Shown: positions 57,609 through 64,000 of the stretch, one piece after another | Layout: every line of letters starts with the position of its first letter | Position numbering within the stretch: position 1 is the first letter of the stretch | Assembly (NCBI GenBank): GCA_029582155.1 | Contig: CM055894.1 | Coordinates: forward strand, 29,009,707-29,073,706 | Direction of reading: 5' to 3' | Length of the DNA: 64,000 bases | Origin: Panopea generosa | Lineage: Eukaryota; Mollusca; Bivalvia; Adapedonta; Hiatellidae | Translations under genes and position numbers: made by a program | Notes under the pieces: generated by a model | Database searches by the model: none | Seen by the model: the letters and a program-made list of their open reading frames with translations, nothing else | Told to the model about the DNA's origin: nothing

Positions 57609-58850
57609 TAAATTGTACTTAAAATGTGCTGATAAGGCCTGTGGTGGGGGCATTTGAGGTCAGATCATGCTGGTTCAACAACTCGTCCTAGGTCTTGTGG
57701 TTATATAAATGCTGTTCAAGTTTGGTTAAGATTCACTGAAAAATGAATGTGCAAAAAATTATCAAACATGCGCATATTTAGATTGTTTAACAATTCCGTC
57801 TGAATAAAAAAATTTATTATAACATAACCATTGCAGAGGACTGTTTGTTTCAGCCGATCAGATCTTATTTCCAGATGCAAACGTTATTTCTGCACAAATT
57901 GTGAAGACATTTGCCGCTGGAATATGACCGGGTTAGCGGGAACGCAGCTGGGTTTTAGTATCACACACAATGCTAAAGCGAAACTGTTTATTTATTACAC
58001 AGAATGGATAACCATTATAACCTGTAAAATTCATTACTGAAGCGAGTTGAATTGATACCATGCAGCTATTTTATTTAAGCGTGTAAGTCAAGAAATTAGT
58101 GCAATGGAGATTGATTTTAAGAGATTATAAACTGATATAAAAATTGATTTTAGTTAAAAACTCCTTGCTTATGCGTAATTGATAAACATGTAAAACATAT
58201 TTGATGCGCATACACCAATTTTTAATGCATCGCACACCAGATACGCATCTTTTCTGGGGCTCTGATTATTTCAATCATCTTGAGGAGGTCTGGAGTATTG
58301 TTAGTCATAACAGCTGAGCCTGAGACATGTAAAAGGTATTTAATATCCATAAAGGGCCAGCAGGGACTCAAAAAGGGATTAAATGGTGAATAGTAAAAAA
58401 TCTTGTTCAAGAATTTATTACCTCCCTTTATACTTTTTTGTTGTTGTTTCTGTTCAATAAGTTAACGTGTATAAGTTTAAAAAAAGATATCATAAAAAAA
58501 AGATATCAATAATAGTATTAAAGTAAATATTTAAAGCCACAATAGTGCCAAATTTCACATTAAAATTATAATTCAACACTTAACCAACTGCCAATGGGGT
58601 CACTGTTCTACATAGAGTTATGTAGGGGAAATGTTGTAGAGTAATACCAACCCTAATTTTTCATTGAATCTTAACCAAACTTGCACAGCAGTTAAGTAAC
58701 CAAAAGATCACGAACAAGTTCTTGAACCAGTGTGATTTGACCACAAATGCGAGAGGGGTGTAGGATTGCCCCCACCACAGGGCTTATAAACACATTTTAG
58801 TGAAACTTTAAAAAAACAATTTCTCTGAAGTTCACTGCCTAAATCTTTTT
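57609..58850. repeat. mosaic of fragments of the 311-bp and 300-bp core repeats
   Basis: 57640-57760 is an inverted fragment of the 36319 array (CAAGTTTGGTTAAGATTCA). 58250-58430 matches the 38814 array (TTAATATCCATAAAGGGCC). 58590-58845 is a direct fragment of the 36319 array (TCTTAACCAAACTTGCACAG). The stretches between (57770-58220 and 58440-58580) hold nothing recognised. Confidence 0.65.
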
Positions 58851-60146
58851 TTTTGTAATTTTTTATTTTGTACTACAATACATTACAATATATTATAATA
58901 TTACAATTTCAATTTACAGAACATATAGCATTTATACAAGTGTTATTCTTTAAATGACAATTGTAAAAAAGTATTTTTTTGTTAGAGATATTTTTCTATA
59001 AGGGATGGAATGTTTTAAATATATATAATTTAGAAAGTTTAATCCATTCATCACATACTGCTATGGTGTTATGTGTTACAATTATAATCGTAGTTTGATA
59101 ATTTTTAGTTGATATTCTATGTTTAAATTTAATGTCTCATATAAACAATAGTATTTGAACTCGTTAAGTAACAAACACCATATTGAGTTTTATTTAGGAA
59201 AAAATAAAAGACATTTTTAACAATGACAGTTACATAATCAATTGTGTACCAAGTTTTTTTTCACATAAAACTGCAAAACAATAGCAACACACACACACAT
59301 ACACACCATATCAGTATTTACACATACATACACACATCTTTATACAGTTACCATTTGTCATTCATAAAAAGGCATTATATTCATTATTAACTAAAACTGT
59401 AAAGAAACATTTAATAATAACAACAAATTTATTTACAGATATGCTATACGTAGTTCATGTATTGGGTTTACTGGTTTTTATTTCAGTTAATATAATCATT
59501 TTTATAAATCTAAAAACAAATTATATGGGATTTTTAAGATCAGGTTGAAAATTAGTGTTCTAAATACTAAATATTTGCATTTTTCATAATATTAATTATA
59601 TGAAAAAAATATATTGAAAGAATAAAGTCTACTGTATGTGATTGTATAAATATTTAGAACAGTTTAACTACAAAACCTGTATATCACTTCTTTTTCTAAT
59701 CCACTGTTGTTTTTTTCAACTGTCAAACTATAATTACAATGAAAATTATTAACTAAACATCTTTATAAAAGAAAACGTTAAATACAAAAAAAGACAGAGT
59801 AAAGTCTACTCAGTATGAGAGTGGATAAATATTTAGAACAGTTTAACTGCAAAACCTGAATAAAACTTCTTTCTTTTAATCCATTGGATTTTTTTCTCTC
59901 AAATGTCAAACTATAATTATAATGAAAATTATAAATTGAACAGCATAATAAAAGAAAAAGTTCAATACAAAAAAGCCAGGGAATTTCCTTGGAGATGTGG
60001 TTTTCATTTCCAAGTAGGAACAGCAGGGAACAAACAAAGTGTGACAGCTACTTTTTATAGTTTTAAGGTATGCATTGTATATTATCTAGATGTGTTGTAA
60101 TTTAACACTTCATATGAGAATTTTTTTTATACAAAACAAGTAATAT
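58839..60146 (-). repeat. LINE-C 3' untranslated region with tandem duplication
   Basis: On the minus strand this follows the LINE-C stop and ends in an A-rich tail (poly-T at 58837-58846), so it is probably the 3' untranslated region. It contains a 179-bp duplication: TAAATATTTAGAACAGTTTA recurs at 59647 and 59826, and CAAACTATAATTACAATGAA at 59727 and its near-copy at 59907. A (CA)n-rich stretch is at 59286-59306. Confidence 0.55.
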
Positions 60147-63100
60147 TCAAAGTAGTGATTTATACACCATCCATGATGTTTCAAACTTTTCAATTGTACA
60201 ATTTTTAATTGCATTTATTTTTTCAGTTTGGTACACATACTTTATTTGTGGCTTAAAATTGATGAAGAATGGTAACCTATCATCTAACTTGCACTTATAA
60301 ATATAGTATTTTGCATGAAAAATTAATTTATTTAAAATATTGTCATGTTTTATTGATCCAAAGATAATATCTTTCACACTCCATTGATGTTGAAGTATTA
60401 TGTTTTTGTCATTGCATGTTATTATAAAACTATCCCAGAATGTTTCTACATACTTGCATTCCCAGAATAAGTGTGTAATGTTTTCTACATGAGCTTTGCA
60501 AAAGGTACATGTATCATCATTTTTTATCTTCATTTTTGTCAAAAGAGAGTTTGTAGCTCTAATTCTGTCGTTCATTTTAACTTGAAACCATTGTATTCTA
60601 GTATCTTTTGTACAAATAAAAGGTAATTGAAATAATTTTTTCCATTCTCTTTCAATATTTAATCCTTACTGTCCCCATTTAGTAATAGAAGTTGGCGACA
60701 CATTTGACTTAACAAGAACATCATATATTGCACAACAACCTTTTTTGTACTGTTTATGCAAGACACTGATAATGGGCATATTGGATTGTCTAATTTCATT
60801 GCAAGGTGAGCATATTTAAGTGTTTGAAGGTAACCACGTAATGTACCAAGCATACCTTCATATTCAATAAAATTAGTATTTACAGAAAACTTGTCCACAA
60901 ATAACCTAAATGTAAGAAGACTACCATGTTCATCAATCAAGTCACTAACAAATTTTACACGTTTGTCATACCATCTTTTATAAAAATACACTCGATCTTC
61001 CTATCTTAATTTTATTGTTTAACCATAAAGGTTGGTTTAAAAAATCTTTTTATGACATTGGTACTAAGGCAGTTATTAATACTTGCAGACTTATGTACAC
61101 ATCTTTCCAAAATGGATTACATATTTTGAAAAGGTTCTTTTTCACAAAATCATTACCAAAAATTAACATTTTTGATGCACAAGGATACATAAAATTACGA
61201 ATTTCTATACATTTTTTCCCACCAGACAAAAGTCTTCTTATCCAAGTTAGTTTTAAATCGTATACAAACTGTTTAATGTCAATCATTCAGAGTCCTCCAT
61301 TCTTATAATCTTGTATTACAATATTTCTTTTTATTTTATCTGGATGATTATTCCAGAGAAAGCAAAAACACATAGTTTGTAACAATTTAATTTTATTTTC
61401 TGATGGGTTTGGTAATGATGAAAACAGGTGGTTTAATTTTGGTAAAGCTAAACTTTTTAAGACTGTGATTTTTCCAAAAGGAGTTAGAATTCTTTTTGAC
61501 CATGAGAGTAGTAGTGTTTTAATTTCATTTATTTTCTGGTTTTAATTCAATGTAATCATATTATTCATATTAGTTGACATAGTAATGCCAAGTACAGTAA
61601 ATTCTCTCTGATCCCAATTTAATTCTGTTTCTGTGCACATTTTTATATTTGAACCTTTATTTTTCCCAAACCATATGACTCTGTTTTTTTCAACATTAAC
61701 ATAAAGACCAGAAATATCTGCATAGAATTTTAAAACTAGAAGAGTATATTTAAGTGATTTTTCTGTACCATCTAACATAAGGGAAGTGTCATCAGCATAT
61801 TGTGAGATTATGTACTCAGTATCGCCTACTTTGATTCCTTTAATATTTTTATTTGTCCTGACCAATACAGCCAATATTTCTACACATAAAATAAAAACCT
61901 ATGGTGATAATGGATCGCCTTGTCGACAGCCTCGGAAAATATAGATGCATTCTGATAGATGCCCGTTTATTGATATGCAAGATTTAATATCTGTATAAAA
62001 TAATTGAATCCAATTTCTTATACTTTTTCCAAAATTAAAAAGCATTTAAACCTCATCAATAAAAGACCACGAGAGTGTATCAAAAGCTTTTTTGAAATCA
62101 ATGATAACAAGTAAACCTGGTACATCTAAGGTTTCTTCATAATGGAATAAATCATAAATTGTATGTGTATTTTCACCAATATATCGTCCGGCAAGAAAAC
62201 CGGTTTGGTCTTCATTAATAACTTTTGATCAAACTAATTTTAAACGTTGAGCAATACATGCAAAGGCTAATTTATTTGAACAATTTAATAAAGATATATG
62301 TCTCCAATTTTTTAAGTACTGTTTATCTTTGTTTGATTTTGGGATGCATGTTATTATTCCTTCTTTTTGCGTGATTGAAAGTTCCCCTTTAAGTAACCCA
62401 TAGTTAATGGATCTACAAAGAAATACCCCCAAGTCTATCCAGAAAAATGTGTAAAATCCAAGTGTAACCACTTGAACCTCAGGGCTTTTTAAATTTTTTG
62501 CCCTTTTTAAACAAGAAAATAACTCCGCTAATTCTATTGGACCTTCCAAAGAAATATGTGCTCTCTTGTGAGTTTTGGAATAGAAAATTCTGTAAGCAAT
62601 GTACTTAAAGTTATATTTTTAACTGGTCTATATTTATATAATGTTTGATAATAATTTCTAGCTTCTTCTAAAATTGATTCTTGACTTTTTAAAATTGTCC
62701 CTTTCTTTGAAATGAGGGAAGGTATGGATTTACTTATAAAGTTCCTATTTTCTAGGTTGCAAAAATAGTTTGTTACTTTTTCTCCTTCATCTAACCATTT
62801 GGCTTTTGATCATATTTTTATTCCTTCCAATTTTTTTTGTCTTAATTCAAACAATGATTTCCTTTTATTGTCTAATATTGTTAAATCTGTGTCTAATTGT
62901 TTTTCAAGTTTCCCTATTTCCTCTTAAAGTTTTATTTCTGTTTTATCTTCTTGTTTTTTTTCAGAAAGGATAACTATGATATAGTTTTTCCCCTTATCTC
63001 CATCAACAGCATTTCAAAAAAAAGTTAGTAGTATTAGTCATTAGTATCCAAAATCAAATCTTGGCATGGTATATCATTTATTTGTAAATTTATGTTCTGG

Positions 63101-63470
63101 TTTTTAGTTGCATATTGAACTTTTGTATTTTCAGTTACCTTTTTTATTTCATCTACATATTTTTTGTCTTTTCAAAATGAGTTATTAAATTTCAGTAGGA
63201 AAATCCATTTTTAAATTTGTCAAATACAAACGTTATAGTTATCAATGAATGATCTGTTCGATAGCCTGGTAGGATGTCAGTACTATCAATATCGGTATGC
63301 AATTGTTCAGAAATTAGAAAAAATCTAGTCTTGCCATTTTATTTGTATTTGCCCGCCTCTATGTAAAACCTTTCTTTTCAAAATTAAGTTCCCTCCAGCA
63401 GTCAACCAAGCTACATTCATTTATAATATTTATAACCTTATCCCTAGCTTTAGGATTGTTTATATTAAAT
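60147..63470 (-). pseudogene. LINE-C (Tx1/L1-like) ORF2, 5'-truncated
   Basis: Third LINE copy, read from 63470 down. An endonuclease remnant comes first (RDKVINIINECSLVDCWREL, 63460-63359), then the linker. RT fingers follow (GIITCIPKSNKDKQYLKNWR, 62400-62230), motif A VIIDFKKAFDTLSWSFIDE (about 62110-62050), motif C SQYADDTSLMLDG (about 61795), and VIWFGKNK. The C-terminal region has CTFCKAHVENITHLFWEC and ends FETSWMVYKSLL at 60147. Multiple frameshifts and stops break it. Same family as LINE-A and LINE-B but clearly diverged. The N-terminal half of the endonuclease is missing. Confidence 0.9.
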
Positions 63471-64000
63471 ATAAAAATATAAAAATGTGAAGTACATACA
63501 TTAGAAAAAAAAATGAAAATAAGAACAATAAACGATGAACAGAATTTACATAATGAAAAAAGGAGTAGATAATCAAGTAATTTTACTGAACAATACATAT
63601 TAAAGGGTACCGCACGTCAGAATATAAATGGCTATTTATCGTTAAATAGAATTGTAAATAACACAAAAATCAACAAATTTTAATTGTACGAAATTTATCA
63701 AATGAGAAAAATGACATTAAATATCATGATTTCAAGCGTTTCCTAAATGCTATGGGCGCCGCCATTTTGTAGCTCTTTTGTGATGGAGGTATTCGGTGAC
63801 GTCATAACTGCACTTCCGTTCTAGTTATCGCGCAAATTGTATTGTGTCGTTAGTGACTGCTCTCTACTGATACTCTTTTGTATATACACTAATTCACGTA
63901 AACAATTGATAGATAGATAAACAGTACATTAGTGAACATCGAAGGAAGACAATTAAACGCGAAAACTATTCTGAATTGAAGGATTTAACCATAAATATTG
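63471..64000. promoter_or_regulatory. possible promoter-like sequence at the window end
   Basis: A GC-richer island (63740-63850) contains GCCGCCATTTTG, a YY1-type motif, and a perfect CRE palindrome TGACGTCA at 63798, followed by a GATA microsatellite stub (63911). The upstream AAAGGGTACCGCACGTCAG at 63602 could be a repeat terminus. No gene is visible downstream within the window, so regulatory function is speculative. Confidence 0.25.

Noticed and set aside
61015-61308. 97-codon plus-strand ORF in LINE-C
   Set aside because: It is antisense to the C-terminal domain of the minus-strand LINE and has no independent support.

Overview
The window is non-coding-rich, AT-rich animal DNA, almost certainly from a mollusc and most likely a bivalve. 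The signs are abundant molluscan-type dispersed repeats ending in GGGCCTCTTGTT, core tandem repeats of about 147-160 bp, Tx1/L1-type LINEs, tRNA-derived SINEs, and an Ig-domain exon with GT-AG phase 1-1 boundaries. No prokaryotic gene structure is present. Nearly everything that can be recognised is a mobile element or its remains. The only good host-gene candidate is one Ig-like exon (17564-17851). A THAP-like zinc-finger exon (1711-1968, minus) could be host or transposon.

Layout. 1-8372: a 165-bp tandem array, a G-tract, the THAP-like exon, a 3' fragment of a CR1/L2-like LINE (minus, 3050-3745), a heavily decayed Ty3/Gypsy element (plus, 3905-6745) and degenerate repeats. 8373-15010: a Tx1/L1-like LINE (LINE-A, plus) split by two Helentron-like non-autonomous elements (9371-11312 and 12759-14703, the latter with an exact 160-bp core repeat). 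15090-21695: a (CT)n tract, a third Helentron-like element with an exact 147-bp repeat, a 453-bp TIR element (R), the Ig exon with a triplicated splice acceptor, a piggyBac-like TTAA MITE and more repeat arrays. 21697-44565: a second LINE (LINE-B, minus) stretched over about 23 kb by a 4.94-kb TIR element (21821-26762, 4-bp TATA duplication) and a 14.1-kb TIR element (28453-42594). The second holds a fold-back element, SINEs and several Helentron-like copies. 44566-48268: sparse intergenic DNA with small duplications.

48269-56430 is the most interesting region. It is an array R-U-R-U-R of three about 468-bp TIR elements separated by two nearly identical about 3.38-kb units. Each unit carries a decayed transposase-like gene with zinc-binding cysteines and a GDGDSK motif (plus strand) and, convergent to it, an intact 143-codon His-Me finger endonuclease ORF (minus strand). 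That ORF keeps every catalytic and zinc-binding residue of the I-PpoI family core. 56431-64000: repeat fragments, a degenerate SINE and a third LINE (LINE-C, minus, about 58839-63470), then a short GC-richer stretch with CRE and YY1-like motifs.

The insertion order can be read from reading-frame continuity: LINE-A and LINE-B are the oldest layer, the TIR and Helentron-like elements landed in them, and further SINEs and fold-back elements landed in those. The transposase/endonuclease units were duplicated recently, because the copies are nearly identical and share the same disabling lesions in the transposase.
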